This document shows positions 19,832 to 29,234 of a stretch of 59,041 nucleotides of DNA, piece after piece. The notes under the pieces were generated by a model, which was not told where the DNA came from, did no database searches, and saw only the letters and a program-made list of their open reading frames with translations. The first letter of the stretch is position 1; every line of letters starts with the position of its first letter. Both the position numbers and the translations under genes were made by a program. Source of the DNA: Fervidicella metallireducens AeB (GTDB taxonomy: Bacteria > Bacillota > Clostridia > Clostridiales > Caloramatoraceae); the NCBI RefSeq assembly GCF_000601455.1, contig NZ_AZQP01000014.1:1-59041 (forward strand). The letters run 5' to 3'.

Positions 19832-19877
19832 AAGGACTGTGTTAGATTTTCAATATATAAATCTAATACAGTCCTTT
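19832..19877. terminator. Bidirectional terminator between addA and the sigma factor gene
   Basis: AAGGACTGTGTTAGATTT (19832-19849) pairs with its near-complement at 19859-19877. It has T on the plus side and A-rich sequence on the other, so it can serve both convergent genes. Confidence 0.85.
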
Positions 19878-19885
19878 TGGTATAA

Positions 19886-20488
19886 TTAACTGCAGCTTTT
19901 GTTGACTTCTTCATTGTATATTCTCCTTAACTTCGTTAAAGAGTTGGTAATCACTTTATGCACATAGCTGACATGAAACCCCAAAAGATTTGCAATTTGA
20001 GGCATAGATAAGCCATCAAGGTAATATTTAGTTAAAATATCCTTCTGACGCTCTGTTAAGTGCCTGAATCCTTTGTAAATTCTATCTAAGTCCTGCTTTT
20101 TAGAGATTTCTTCAAGAATATAATCCTCAAAGCTCTCTTCTCTTAAATTATTTATATATTCCTCCCTGTCATTAGAGCTCATTTGCTCATTTAAGGATAT
20201 ATAGCCAAAGGATTTTTTTGCCTCTCTGTAGAACATTCTTATTTCGTTTTTAATATATGTGTATGCTAAGGTGGAAAACTCACAGCCCTTGGTCAAATCA
20301 TAATCGTTAAAGGCTTTAAGTAAACCAAAGGATGCAACCTGAAACAAATCTCCATATTCCAAAATGTGTTTCCACTTATTACAAAGATTATGAATCATGC
20401 CTTTATATAATTTAAAGATTTTATCAAAATCCATAACAACATACTCATCATTCACTTTTATGAGCTTTTCCTTAATCAAAATTATCAC
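19886..20488 (-). CDS. Sigma-70 family RNA polymerase sigma factor
   Basis: Alternative sigma factor of about 200 aa with no region 1 or full region 3. Region 2 is clear (DLFQVASFGLLKAFNDYD, FSTLAYTYIKNEIRMFYRE), and region 4 is a helix-turn-helix (LTERQKDILTKYYLDGLSM, then LLGFHVSYVHKVIT). It resembles sporulation-type or ECF-like clostridial sigma factors, but I cannot name it. The GTG at 20488 overlaps its own AAGGGTGAT binding site, so TTG at 20479 may be the true start. No anti-sigma factor is adjacent, and the regulon is unknown. Confidence 0.85.
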   Translation of the reverse strand: MIILIKEKLIKVNDEYVVMDFDKIFKLYKGMIHNLCNKWKHILEYGDLFQVASFGLLKAFNDYDLTKGCEFSTLAYTYIKNEIRMFYREAKKSFGYISLNEQMSSNDREEYINNLREESFEDYILEEISKKQDLDRIYKGFRHLTERQKDILTKYYLDGLSMPQIANLLGFHVSYVHKVITNSLTKLRRIYNEEVNKSCS

Positions 20489-20694
20489 CCTTTTATAATT
20501 AACTGTGGAGCCAATTTAAATATTCAATAGCTATAATTGATATCGTATTAAATTAGAAAAAATGAAGATGTTAAATATTTATTTTTACAGCTATTTATTT
20601 TAGTTTTGCACAAACTACTAAACAATACAATAAGTAACAAAAAATAGATTATTTTAAGAAAAATGCAAAATCATGTAAATAAAATTGCAAAATA

Positions 20695-20724
20695 TATTGA
20701 AAAAAATCGAAAAATTGATATAAT
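20695..20724 (+). promoter_or_regulatory. Putative promoter of the antiporter leader
   Basis: TATTGA (20695-20700) and TATAAT (20719-20724), 18 bases apart. The initial transcribed region is shared with the thiD leader. Confidence 0.45.
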
Positions 20725-20836
20725 TAAATTGAAATTGAATATTATGAATTAACGGTTGGACGATATTTTATCGTTTTCAAGTAACTTGGCTTCTAGGGTG
20801 GGAAGTCCATTTGAACATGGACTTTCTGCCCTTTTA
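20725..20836 (+). ncRNA. Structured leader of the antiporter gene (candidate riboswitch)
   Basis: The 392-base gap before the antiporter gene is A/T-rich and featureless up to about 20690, then holds a structured leader. It has an ACGAT/ATCGT hairpin (20759-20773), a CAAGTAACTTG palindrome, the segment GGCTTCTAGGG, and a terminator hairpin at 20796-20836. Stopping 40-odd bases before the start codon is the layout of an attenuated riboswitch. I do not recognise the aptamer. Cation-sensing classes linked to antiporters are the obvious comparison. Confidence 0.45.
20796..20836 (+). terminator. Terminator in the antiporter leader
   Basis: GGGTGGGAAGTCCAT pairs with ATGGACTTTCTGCCC across a TTGAAC loop, followed by TTTT. 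It lies upstream of the gene on the same strand, so it should attenuate transcription. Confidence 0.8.
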
Positions 20837-20880
20837 TTATGTCTAAATAAAAAATTACAGTAAAGGAGAAGTAGGGTATT

Positions 20881-22080
20881 ATGCATGAAATGTTATTGGA
20901 AATTGCTATCATTTTAATTGCAACAACAATTGGTGGAACCATAAGTAACAGGATGAAAATGCCAAGGGTTTTAGGGGCACTGATAGCAGGAATAATTATC
21001 GGGCCTTCTGTTTTAGGAATTGCAAAAGAAAATGAGGAGATTAAGCTTTTAGCTGAACTAGGTGTTGTTATGCTTATGTTTTTAGCAGGTCTTGAAACTA
21101 ACTTAGAAGAATTTAAAAAAGCAGGTATGTCTTCCGCAATTATAGCTGTGGGTGGAGTAATTGTTCCTTTATTAACAGGAATAGGAACAGCATATCTGTT
21201 TTCAGGTGATTTTTGGACTAATTTATACATTGGTGTTATATTGACTGCAACAAGTGTAAGCATAACAGTACAGACTTTAAATGAGCTTGGAAAGTTAAAT
21301 ACCAGGGCAGGTATGAATATTATTGGTGCTGCAGTAATTGATGACATTTTAGGATTGATAATAATATCCTTTGTATTAGTAATGTTTCAAACATCCCACA
21401 CAAGTAAAGCAGTTGCAGCAGGAACTACAATGCAAATAGCAGTTGTAATAGCAAAGGTTATTATTTTCTGTATAGGTTCAGTGTTAGCTGTTGCTTACCT
21501 GCCAAAGGTCATTAATAAATTTACGGAGAAAAGAAAAAACAGCAGTTCATGGATTGTATTAGCAATAGCAGGAGCATTATTATTTGCGTTGATTTCAGAG
21601 GAACTTGGTATTGCAGATATTACTGGTTCATATGTTTTCGGGCTTGTACATTCTTCTGTTAAGAATAAAAGTGTAATTGAGAAAAAGGCTGAAGCAATAT
21701 CTTCATATTTTTTAACACCTATATTTTTTGCCCATGTTGGATTAATAGCAGATTTTAAAGCTGTAAATATAGGAATAATTTTATTTACCTTGGTTATGGT
21801 AGCAACGGCTTTTTTTAGTAAAATAATAGGATGTGGCATAGGAGCTAAAATCTTTGGCTTTAATAAAAGGGAATCACTTCAAATTGCCGTTGGAATGGTT
21901 TCAAGGGGAGAGGTTGCTTTAATAACAACTACACTTGGTATGCAAAATGGTATAATACCAAAGTCATTATTTATACCTACTTTAATGGTAGTAGTTATAA
22001 CAACTATTGTTACTCCAATATTATTGAAGCTTAGTTTTGAAAATAAGTCTAATGAGATTTTTGAAATTGAAGCCGCTTAA
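20881..22080 (+). CDS. CPA2-family cation:proton antiporter (Kef/NapA type)
   Basis: Integral membrane antiporter exchanging Na+ or K+ for protons, 399 aa with about 12-13 helices. The family start LATTIGGTISNRMKMPRVLGALI-type region, the repeated GPSVLG motif and the ion-site helix IIGAAVIDDILGLIII (Asp-Asp pair near residues 157-158) are visible. It lacks the C-terminal RCK/TrkA nucleotide-binding domain of KefB/C, so it is closer to NapA/GerN exchangers. The start ATG has a GGAGAAG site. The structured leader upstream suggests ion- or metabolite-controlled expression. Confidence 0.88.
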   Translation: MHEMLLEIAIILIATTIGGTISNRMKMPRVLGALIAGIIIGPSVLGIAKENEEIKLLAELGVVMLMFLAGLETNLEEFKKAGMSSAIIAVGGVIVPLLTGIGTAYLFSGDFWTNLYIGVILTATSVSITVQTLNELGKLNTRAGMNIIGAAVIDDILGLIIISFVLVMFQTSHTSKAVAAGTTMQIAVVIAKVIIFCIGSVLAVAYLPKVINKFTEKRKNSSSWIVLAIAGALLFALISEELGIADITGSYVFGLVHSSVKNKSVIEKKAEAISSYFLTPIFFAHVGLIADFKAVNIGIILFTLVMVATAFFSKIIGCGIGAKIFGFNKRESLQIAVGMVSRGEVALITTTLGMQNGIIPKSLFIPTLMVVVITTIVTPILLKLSFENKSNEIFEIEAA

Positions 22081-22086
22081 GGTTTA

Positions 22087-22171
22087 AAAAATCCCATATT
22101 CTGTACTGTCAGCTTATTGTCATCCATTGGAATTATTAAGTCTGATATTACAGAATTATGGGATTTTTATA
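22087..22171 (+). terminator. Terminator after the antiporter gene
   Basis: AAAAATCCCATATTCTGTA pairs with TACAGAATTATGGGATTTTT around a ~40-base loop and ends in a T-run. The 141-base convergent gap holds nothing else that I can see. Confidence 0.6.
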
Positions 22172-22222
22172 TGATAATGAGCCTTTTGAAATACAATTGT
22201 TTAGCTATTAATTATAAAAATT

Positions 22223-22963
22223 TTATTTTGTAAACCATATAGAAGTTGTACCAGAAGTTTTTCTAATTATAGGTCCATTTAAAAGCTGGGTTCTTATTTC
22301 AGCAATTCCGTAATGATAACATTTATCCGATATTAGATGGAACATAGGATACTGCCTTTTTTCAACTGAATCTAGATATTTGCTGTCTAGTATAATTTCA
22401 TTATCTTGTCCTATTATGTCTTCTTTGATAAAACTGAGACCATATCTTTGTGCTGTGAGAATAATCTTTTCAACATCGGGATATCTCATTTTATCAAGTA
22501 TTGCCGATTCAGGAAAAAATTCTGAATTGAATCTAAGATCAATTTGTCTGTGGGATTGGGTATTTATGCAAATTTTACCCTTGTTTTTAAGTATTCTATT
22601 TATTTCAATAAATAATTTATCAATATTTAAAATATGGTGAATCACATCTGTCATGTAAATAAAATCAAAAAAATTATTTTCAAAGGGAGTATGAAGTGCA
22701 TCACAGAGGATCCAATTAACAGTTTTATCTTTTTCTAAAGCTTTAGATATCACTGCTTCGGAAATATCAAGACCATAGGTTTCACAATTCGTTATTTTTT
22801 TAATCTCAATTGCATAATTGCCAGTACCACAACCAATATCCAAAATTTTTGATGAACTTGTGATTTTAGCTTTTTCAAGAAAGTTGTTGAGTACATCAAT
22901 ATCATATTTCGTTACTGTATTATCGTAATTGTCATAGGGTTCACTAAAATTTACATTTAACAT
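22223..22963 (-). CDS. Class I SAM-dependent methyltransferase
   Basis: 246-aa methyltransferase of the UbiE/COQ5-like (Methyltransf_11) type. Motif I is ILDIGCGTGNYAIEI (about residues 38-52), the acidic residue of motif II is in YGLDIS, and motif IV is FDFIYMTDVIHHI. The C-terminal ~90 residues are typical of a substrate-specific part with no recognisable motif. Substrate unknown. It stands alone, convergent with the antiporter gene, with an AGGTGGTGAGGAG binding site before the ATG. Confidence 0.85.
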   Translation of the reverse strand: MLNVNFSEPYDNYDNTVTKYDIDVLNNFLEKAKITSSSKILDIGCGTGNYAIEIKKITNCETYGLDISEAVISKALEKDKTVNWILCDALHTPFENNFFDFIYMTDVIHHILNIDKLFIEINRILKNKGKICINTQSHRQIDLRFNSEFFPESAILDKMRYPDVEKIILTAQRYGLSFIKEDIIGQDNEIILDSKYLDSVEKRQYPMFHLISDKCYHYGIAEIRTQLLNGPIIRKTSGTTSIWFTK

Positions 22964-23125
22964 CTCCTCACCACCTGAAAATTATTTAAATATATAATAC
23001 TATAAAAGTTTAATAAGGAAAATATTTCAAACAAAAATCTTAATAAATATTTTTTATTGAATATAGTAAGAATCCCACGAATTGTTTCAAAAAAAATGGA
23101 TTAGGAATATTGTTGATAATATGTA

Positions 23126-23176
23126 AAAAGAGCAGTGGCATTAGCAACTAAAAAATGCTAATGCCACTGCTCTTTT
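23126..23176 (-). terminator. Terminator of the RelA/SpoT-domain gene
   Basis: Perfect 21-bp arms (AAAAGAGCAGTGGCATTAGCA and complement) around a nine-base A-rich loop. It overlaps the gene's stop codon. It should work in both directions. Confidence 0.85.
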
Positions 23177-24513
23177 ATAGATTTAAGCATATTTCTTTAA
23201 ATTTATTTCTCAATTCTTCTATTTCTTCTTTGCTGAATTTTGAATAAAGTATGCTCATAATATCCTCTATTGCTTTTATTGCTTCTGCAATATGTTTTTC
23301 ATCAGGAAGTTTCAAACCATGAACAATTTCAATGCGAAGATTTTGTATAATCTTTGCTCTATTTACTATATCCTCATCATTAAATAAATTCATAAGAAGC
23401 TTTGGAGTGATAAGTACATTATCCCCTATTTCAGGATGAAATTTTTTAATATAGCTTCTAATAACGGATTGAAAGGCAAGCCAGTTATCTATGAAATATC
23501 CAAGGGCTTTTTTATTTTCGTATCCCAAAGTTTCTTCCATAGTATCGCTATATGGATTTCTTGTTGTCATTTCACTTTTGGCTTTAAGAAAAACTTTGAA
23601 AAGAGAAATGTCATTTTCAAGTATTTTATCTATTATCTCATCAACAACAGTATCCTTTTCTAAGTGAAATTCTATTTCGTTTATATATTTATTAAGTGTC
23701 TGAGGTTTGTTTAAATTAGAATATTTCAGGAATTTAAAAAGCATGTCAGCTCTTCCCATTATAATCTCATCAGTGTTATTTGTTTTAGAGGATACTTTAT
23801 CATAAAGAAAAGCAGCTAATTCATAGTGATTAGAAAAGGCTTCCTCCTGTTTTGATACCCTTTCTTTAACCGCTTTCTGCAGCCTTCTAAGTGCCATTTC
23901 TCCAGATAAAATAAGACCATTGAGCTCATCAAGTATCTCGTATTCATCTAGAAATTTCCCCACTTGACGGTTTGTATACTAAATCATGTTCTACTTCAGC
24001 CCAGGCATGCATAAGGACTGATGCCACTTGTATTTCTATTGTTGCATCACAGTATTTAACATCTCCATCGGTACAGTTTTCTGGTTTTAAGGTCACCCTA
24101 TAATGGGTTGCATGATATCCTGAGAATACTTTTTTATATTTAATGTATTCTTTTTTACTATAAGAGTCATTTCCTGCTTCAGGGAACTGTCTTATTGATT
24201 TTATGTTAAAATTTGTTCTAATAAATTTATCAATTGTTTCAAGGTCGCCTGGAAAGTATAATGCTATTCGTACTCCTGCCAGATCCACAATATCATTATA
24301 AATATCCACAATATCTTTATAGTCCTTTTTCTCACTTCTTTTTATTACCTTTTCCTTAAGTTTGTCAGGGCGTTTAGCTCTGAATGTTACGATAGCCCTT
24401 ATACCTGAACGCTCAAATTCGTTTTCGCAAATTTCAGCACAAAGCTTTGCTGCCCTTTCATAATAATCCCTTTCTTTAGAGTATTGTTCTAAAAACTTTC
24501 CTGCGACTTCCAT
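23175..24513 (-). CDS. RelA/SpoT-domain (p)ppGpp synthetase-like protein (interrupted by frameshift)
   Basis: About 445 aa when joined. Residues 1-185 are a RelA/SpoT nucleotidyltransferase domain: the substrate loop region (TFRAKRPDKLKEKVIKR), the metal motif DLAGVRIALYFPGD, GYHATHYRV, and the C-terminal IEIQVASVLMHAWAEVEHDL. There is no HD hydrolase, TGS or ACT domain, so this is a single-domain synthetase. The remaining ~260 residues are helical and I do not recognise them. The frame breaks at a four-G run (23958-23961, minus strand). Removing one G joins VYKPSSG to KFLDEYEILDEL. It is a single gene with its own terminator. It could be a housekeeping small alarmone synthetase or a toxSAS-type nucleotide-modifying enzyme. 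Confidence 0.8.
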
Positions 24514-24791
24514 TGATGTTCCTCCTTAAATTGCTATAATTTTATGCTAATTTCATTAAGCAATTTACTCTATAAATATTATAATTTAAAAAACAATTAA
24601 ATTAAATAAAAACATAATTTATCTCCAATATATTATAATATCATAATTTTACAAAAATTAAATAAAAAGAATTTACCGAATAAGTTATTTAAAGGTATAT
24701 CTAACATATGAGGGATAGGGAAAACATTTTTATCATATTAAAGGAGTTTGTCTCATAAAAGTATTACATATACATTGTAAGGAGTGAAAGA

Positions 24792-25283
24792 ATGTCAAAA
24801 ATAATTAAGGTTATTAATTTAAGAGAAGCAAAGAAGGTTGTTACAGCTGTGGCAATACCTTTAATAGGAGGTCTTTTAGTTGGATATTTATCAATGGCCT
24901 ATTCAAAGGTAGATTATTTAAAACCAGGGTTTACACCTCCAGGTTGGGTTTTCAGCGTCGTTTGGACTTTATTATATATTCTTATGGGGGTGGCGAGTTA
25001 TAGAATATGGAGGATGAAAAGATATAATAGCCAGGCAGCATATGCTTTATGGCTTTATGCCATACAGCTTGTTATTAATTTCATATGGCCCTTTGTATTT
25101 TTTAAACAAGGAAATTACGGAAGTGCATTCTTTTTGCTACTAGTGCTTTGGGTATTAGTTGCCTTTACATCAATTAATTTCTATAAAATCGATAAAAAGG
25201 CTGGACTTCTGATGCTTCCTTATCTAATTTGGCTTACCTTTGCCGGAATTTTGAATTATTTTATCTGGATTATGAATGTTTAA
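24792..25283 (+). CDS. tspO: TspO/MBR family protein (tryptophan-rich sensory protein)
   Basis: Five-helix membrane protein of 163 aa related to the mitochondrial translocator protein. The family signature is KPGFTPPGWVFSVVWTLLYI (residues about 43-62), with further Trp-rich helices (NFIWPFVFF, LPYLIWLTFAGILNY). Homologs bind porphyrins; the function in clostridia is unclear. The ATG follows a GGAGTG site. It stands alone between a 278-base A/T-rich gap with no clear features and a terminator. Confidence 0.92.
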   Translation: MSKIIKVINLREAKKVVTAVAIPLIGGLLVGYLSMAYSKVDYLKPGFTPPGWVFSVVWTLLYILMGVASYRIWRMKRYNSQAAYALWLYAIQLVINFIWPFVFFKQGNYGSAFFLLLVLWVLVAFTSINFYKIDKKAGLLMLPYLIWLTFAGILNYFIWIMNV

Positions 25284-25288
25284 AATTA

Positions 25289-25338
25289 TGGAACAGTCGT
25301 AGATGCTCAATTTAGGCATCAACTAACTGTTCCTTTTC
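25289..25338 (+). terminator. Terminator after tspO
   Basis: GGAACAGT and ACTGTTCC form the outer stem, ATGC/GGCAT pairs inside, and TTTTC follows. Confidence 0.65.
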
Positions 25339-25431
25339 ACTATAAATCAAATTATTAACAAAAATTACAAATAAATTTCAGAGATTCATCATAGTATTTA
25401 ACATAAAAAATGCTAAGGGGGATAGATAATT

Positions 25432-26598
25432 ATGAAAAAAAGACTTTTAGTATGTTTGTTATGTTTGCTAATGACTGTATCATTTGCTCTTTCAGGGTGC
25501 GGCAAAGATAATAAAAATTCTTCAACAGGTGAAACTGTAAAAATTGGATGGATAGGTTCACTTTCTGGAGATCAGGCTGTATGGGGTCAATCTGAATCAC
25601 AGGCAGTAAAGATGTTCTTTGAAGATATAAATAATAATGGAGGCCTTTTAGGTAAAAAGGTTGAGGTTATAACTTATGATACTAGAGGAGACGGAACTGA
25701 AGCTGTAAATGCAGTTAAAAGACTTACAGGACAGGATAAAGTTATAGGAATAATTGGACCTAATGCCAGCGGCCAGGCTATACCAATATCATCAGTTTTG
25801 GAAGAAATGAAGGTTCCAGATATAGCAACAGTTGCAACAAATCCAAAGGTTACTGTAGTTGATGGGAAGGTTAAACCCTATAACTTCAGGGTTTGCTTTA
25901 TAGACCCATATCAAGGTGCAGTTGCTGCTGGTTTTGCAATAGACGTATTAAAGGCAAAAACAGCTGCCGTACTTTACGATGTTGGTGATGATTATTCACA
26001 GGGGCTCACTCAGTATTTTGAAGAAACATTTAAGAAAAAAGGCGGCAATATTGTGGCGAAGGAAGGCTTTAAGAGTGGTGATGTAGACTTTAGACCACAG
26101 CTTACTAAAATCAAAGCAGCTAATCCAGATATAGTATTCCTGCCATATTTCTTTAAAGAGGTAGCCCTGACCACAAAGCAGGCAAGGGAGCTTGGTATTA
26201 AAGCAACCTTTATGGGCGGTGACGGATGGCCATCAGAGCAGCTTTTATCAATGGCAAAGGATGCTGTTGAGGGTTCATTTTTTGTAAATCATCTTGATTT
26301 TGATGATCCAGAAGTAAAGGATTTTAAAACAAAATATAAAAATAAGGTAGGCAAGGAGCCAGAACTCAATGCATTCCTTGCATATGATGCAAGTTTAATG
26401 TTAGCAGATGCTATTAAGAGAGCTAATAGCTTTGATACTGAAAAGATAAAAGAAGCATTGGAAACTACAAACATTAAGGGAATAACAGGGCTAATAGTAA
26501 TAGGAAAAGACACACATAATCCTGAAAATAAGGATGCAGCTATAATTAAGATAGAAAATGGTAAGTATATATTCCAGCAAAAATATAGAGTTCAATAA
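25432..26598 (+). CDS. livJ: Branched-chain amino acid ABC transporter substrate-binding lipoprotein
   Basis: Extracytoplasmic binding protein for leucine/isoleucine/valine-type substrates, 388 aa. Lipoprotein signal with ALSGC (Cys23). The mature part is a type I periplasmic fold with the LivJ-like start VKIGWIGSLSGDQAVWGQ and the later GDGWPSE and AFLAYDASLMLADAI. It heads the livJHMGF operon. Its ribosome binding site is AAGGGGG. A close sequence relative could bind amides or other amino acids; the exact ligand is not shown. Confidence 0.92.
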   Translation: MKKRLLVCLLCLLMTVSFALSGCGKDNKNSSTGETVKIGWIGSLSGDQAVWGQSESQAVKMFFEDINNNGGLLGKKVEVITYDTRGDGTEAVNAVKRLTGQDKVIGIIGPNASGQAIPISSVLEEMKVPDIATVATNPKVTVVDGKVKPYNFRVCFIDPYQGAVAAGFAIDVLKAKTAAVLYDVGDDYSQGLTQYFEETFKKKGGNIVAKEGFKSGDVDFRPQLTKIKAANPDIVFLPYFFKEVALTTKQARELGIKATFMGGDGWPSEQLLSMAKDAVEGSFFVNHLDFDDPEVKDFKTKYKNKVGKEPELNAFLAYDASLMLADAIKRANSFDTEKIKEALETTNIKGITGLIVIGKDTHNPENKDAAIIKIENGKYIFQQKYRVQ

Positions 26599-26653
26599 CA
26601 AAGGGGGAGTATTCCCCCTAATTATCTATTTTAAATGAATGGGAGGTAGAAAA

Positions 26654-27531
26654 ATGACTAACTTTTTACAACAGCTGATAAATGGTTTATCTATTGGAAG
26701 TGTATATGCCTTGATGGCTGTGGGATATTCTTTGGTATATAGTATTATGAATTTTTCTAATTTTGCCCATGGTGGCGTAATAATGTTTGGTGCTTATTTT
26801 GGTTTTTTCTTTATGACATTGTATAAGCTATCCTTTATTCCAGCATTTTTAATATCAGGTATTTGTACTGGAATACTTGCAGTTATTGTTGAAAGAATTG
26901 CGTACAAGCCACTGCGAAATCGTAAGGCACCATTTTTATATTTCATTATATCAGCAATGGGAGTATCTATTTTCTTAGAAAACATAGTCATTGCAACAAT
27001 AGGACCAACCTTTAGAACATATCCTAAGGTTTTTTCATTAGAACCAATTAGATTAGGAAAGATGGCAATTGGCAGAATAGATCTAACAATGTTTTTAATA
27101 TCTATGTTTTGTGTTGCAGCTTTGATATATTTAATCGATTTTACAAAGACAGGAAAGGCGATTCAGGCAACAGCCTTTAATATGAAAGGCAGTGCCTTAT
27201 GGGAATAAATACAGACAGAATAATAATATTAATTTTTGCTGTGGGAGGGGTATTAGCAGGCATTGCTGGAGTACTCTTTGGAATGAAGTACACGGTTTAT
27301 CCCCAGATAGGAAACATCACTTTGAAATCATTTATTGCAGCTGTATTTGGAGGATTAGGCAGTGTTCAGGGTGCAGTTATAGGTTCCATATTACTTGGAG
27401 TAATTGAAACTATTACTTCAGGATATATATCATCACAGTACAGAGATTTAATTGCCTTTGCACTTTTAATATTAGTCTTAGTTATAAGGCCTATGGGACT
27501 TATGGGTAAGGTAACTGAGGATAAGGCATAG
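26654..27531 (+). CDS. livH: Branched-chain amino acid ABC transporter permease LivH (interrupted by frameshift)
   Basis: First membrane subunit of the Liv importer, about 292 aa when joined. It opens with FLQQLINGLSIGSVYALMAVG, typical of LivH. The cytoplasmic EAA-like region is where the frame breaks: the first frame ends in NMKGSALWE at 27208, and the family text LMGINTDRIIILIFAVGG resumes at 27196 in the next frame. One missing base near 27194-27198 (GCCCTT read as GCCTT) restores it. I use the ATG at 26654, eight bases after GGGAGG. It is intact on either side, so a sequence error is likely. Confidence 0.87.
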
Positions 27532-27548
27532 GAGGGGGAGGGAGTAAT

Positions 27549-28415
27549 ATGGATTTAAGCTGGTATTATCTTAAGGGAATATTAACGCTTGCTGGAATAT
27601 ATATGCTTCCAGTACTAGGTTTATCTTTACTTACAGGGTTTACAGGGCTGTTTTCATTTGGACATGCAGGGTTTATGGCAATAGGAGGATATACAACAGC
27701 AGTTATGATGACTAAACTTAAAATACCCTTTATACCTTCGCTGCTAATAGGTGGATTTACAGCTTCATTTGTAAGCTATTTAATAGGAAAGCTAACTCTA
27801 AAATTAAAGGGAGATTATTTTTGTATTGCAACTTTAGGTTTTGGTGAGGCAATAAGACTTATTCTAGAAAATGTACAATACTTTGGAGGAGCAAGAGGAT
27901 GGCCGGGGTTACCTCTAAAAACAAATTTTATAACTGTTGTAGTTATAGATATCATAGCTATTTTAATAATAAGAAATGTTATCTATTCCAGACACGGTAG
28001 AAACATGATTGCAGTTAGAGAAGAGGAATTAGCATCACAGGTTGTTGGAATAAGCTTATTTAAATACAAGATGACATCACTAATGATAAGTGCTTTTTAT
28101 GCAGGAGTTGGTGGAGGACTGCTAGGAACATATCTAGGTTTTCTTCAACCCAAGATTTTTAGTTTAGTAAGATCTACCGAATTAACAATTATTGTAATTT
28201 TTGGAGGATTAGGAAGTATTACAGGAAGTGTTGCAGGTGCAATCGTTCTTGTTGCGTTACCTGAAATATTGAGAAGTTTTGCTAATTGGAGATTAGTAGT
28301 ATATGGTGCAGCAGTGGTATTTATAATGATAGCAAGACCAGAGGGATTAATGGGTGGTAAAGAATTAAGTTTTAGTGCAATAAAGAATTTACTGAGAAAA
28401 CCTTCGAAAAATTAG
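27549..28415 (+). CDS. livM: Branched-chain amino acid ABC transporter permease LivM
   Basis: Second membrane subunit, 288 aa, with about eight to nine helices. Family signatures: GLSLLTGFTGLFSFGHAGFM (residues about 23-42), GDYFCIATLGFGEAIRLIL and the coupling-helix region REEELASQVVGISLFKYK. It follows livH by 17 bases with a GGAGGGGGAGG site. It pairs with LivH to form the channel energised by LivG and LivF. Confidence 0.94.
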   Translation: MDLSWYYLKGILTLAGIYMLPVLGLSLLTGFTGLFSFGHAGFMAIGGYTTAVMMTKLKIPFIPSLLIGGFTASFVSYLIGKLTLKLKGDYFCIATLGFGEAIRLILENVQYFGGARGWPGLPLKTNFITVVVIDIIAILIIRNVIYSRHGRNMIAVREEELASQVVGISLFKYKMTSLMISAFYAGVGGGLLGTYLGFLQPKIFSLVRSTELTIIVIFGGLGSITGSVAGAIVLVALPEILRSFANWRLVVYGAAVVFIMIARPEGLMGGKELSFSAIKNLLRKPSKN

Positions 28416-28441
28416 TAAACTTAAGATGGGGGGAGAGTTTG

Positions 28442-29230
28442 ATGGCATTACTGGAAGTAAATAACCTTACTAAAGCCTTTGGGGGACTTACGGCGGTAAA
28501 TGATGTTAGTTTTTCTATTGAGAAAAATGAGATAACAGGCTTGATAGGACCAAATGGAGCAGGTAAAACAACAATATTTAATTTGATTACTGGTGTCTAC
28601 AAGGTTACTTCAGGCAATATAATTTTTAATGAAATAAATATAGAAAATAAAGATACATATAAAATCGCCCAATACGGAATAACAAGGACATTTCAAAATA
28701 TCAGGTTATTTAAAAAGCTTACTGTTTTTGAAAATATTTTGACTGCATGTCATAACAATGCTGCATATTCACTTGGTGAATCAATTTTATTTGGAGGATT
28801 ACCTGTGTTTTTAAATAAAAAGACGAGATTTTATAAAGAAGAAAAGATGCTTAAGCATCAGGCAGAGGAGTTAATGGAAATAATGGGTCTTTCCGATAGA
28901 AGAAATTTCATTGCCAATAATCTTCCATATGGTCTACAAAGAAGGCTTGAAATAGCAAGGGCTCTTGCTTCTAATCCTAAATTGTTATTGTTAGATGAGC
29001 CTGCTGCAGGAATGAATCCAGATGAGACCGAGAAACTGATGGAGCTCATAATGGAAATCAGGGACAGGTTTGATTTAACTGTGCTACTAATTGAGCACCA
29101 TATGGATTTAGTTATGGGTGTCTGCGATAACATAGTAGTCTTGAATTTTGGCTGTAAATTAGCCGAAGGAAGTCCTTTTGAGGTACAAAATAATCCTTTA
29201 GTAAAAGAAGCATACCTTGGAGGAGAGTGA
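28442..29230 (+). CDS. livG: Branched-chain amino acid ABC transporter ATPase LivG
   Basis: ATPase subunit, 262 aa. Walker A GPNGAGKTT, Q-loop TRTFQNIRLF, a LivG-type insertion (about residues 100-135), a degenerate signature LPYGLQRRLEIARA typical of this family, and Walker B LLLLDEPAAGMNP. I start at ATG 28442 (eight bases after GGGGGGAG) instead of a TTG one codon earlier. Confidence 0.94.
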   Translation: MALLEVNNLTKAFGGLTAVNDVSFSIEKNEITGLIGPNGAGKTTIFNLITGVYKVTSGNIIFNEINIENKDTYKIAQYGITRTFQNIRLFKKLTVFENILTACHNNAAYSLGESILFGGLPVFLNKKTRFYKEEKMLKHQAEELMEIMGLSDRRNFIANNLPYGLQRRLEIARALASNPKLLLLDEPAAGMNPDETEKLMELIMEIRDRFDLTVLLIEHHMDLVMGVCDNIVVLNFGCKLAEGSPFEVQNNPLVKEAYLGGE

Positions 29231-29234
29231 TAGA

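Noticed and set aside
20780-20800. ykkC/guanidine riboswitch call for the antiporter leader, based on TCTAGGG
   Set aside because: Only a seven-base resemblance; the rest of the guanidine-I consensus is absent and the bases are used by the terminator stem.
20793-21347. Minus-strand frame of 184 codons opposite the antiporter gene
   Set aside because: It is a mirror of membrane-protein coding sequence with no binding site or recognisable motif; it also overlaps the leader terminator.
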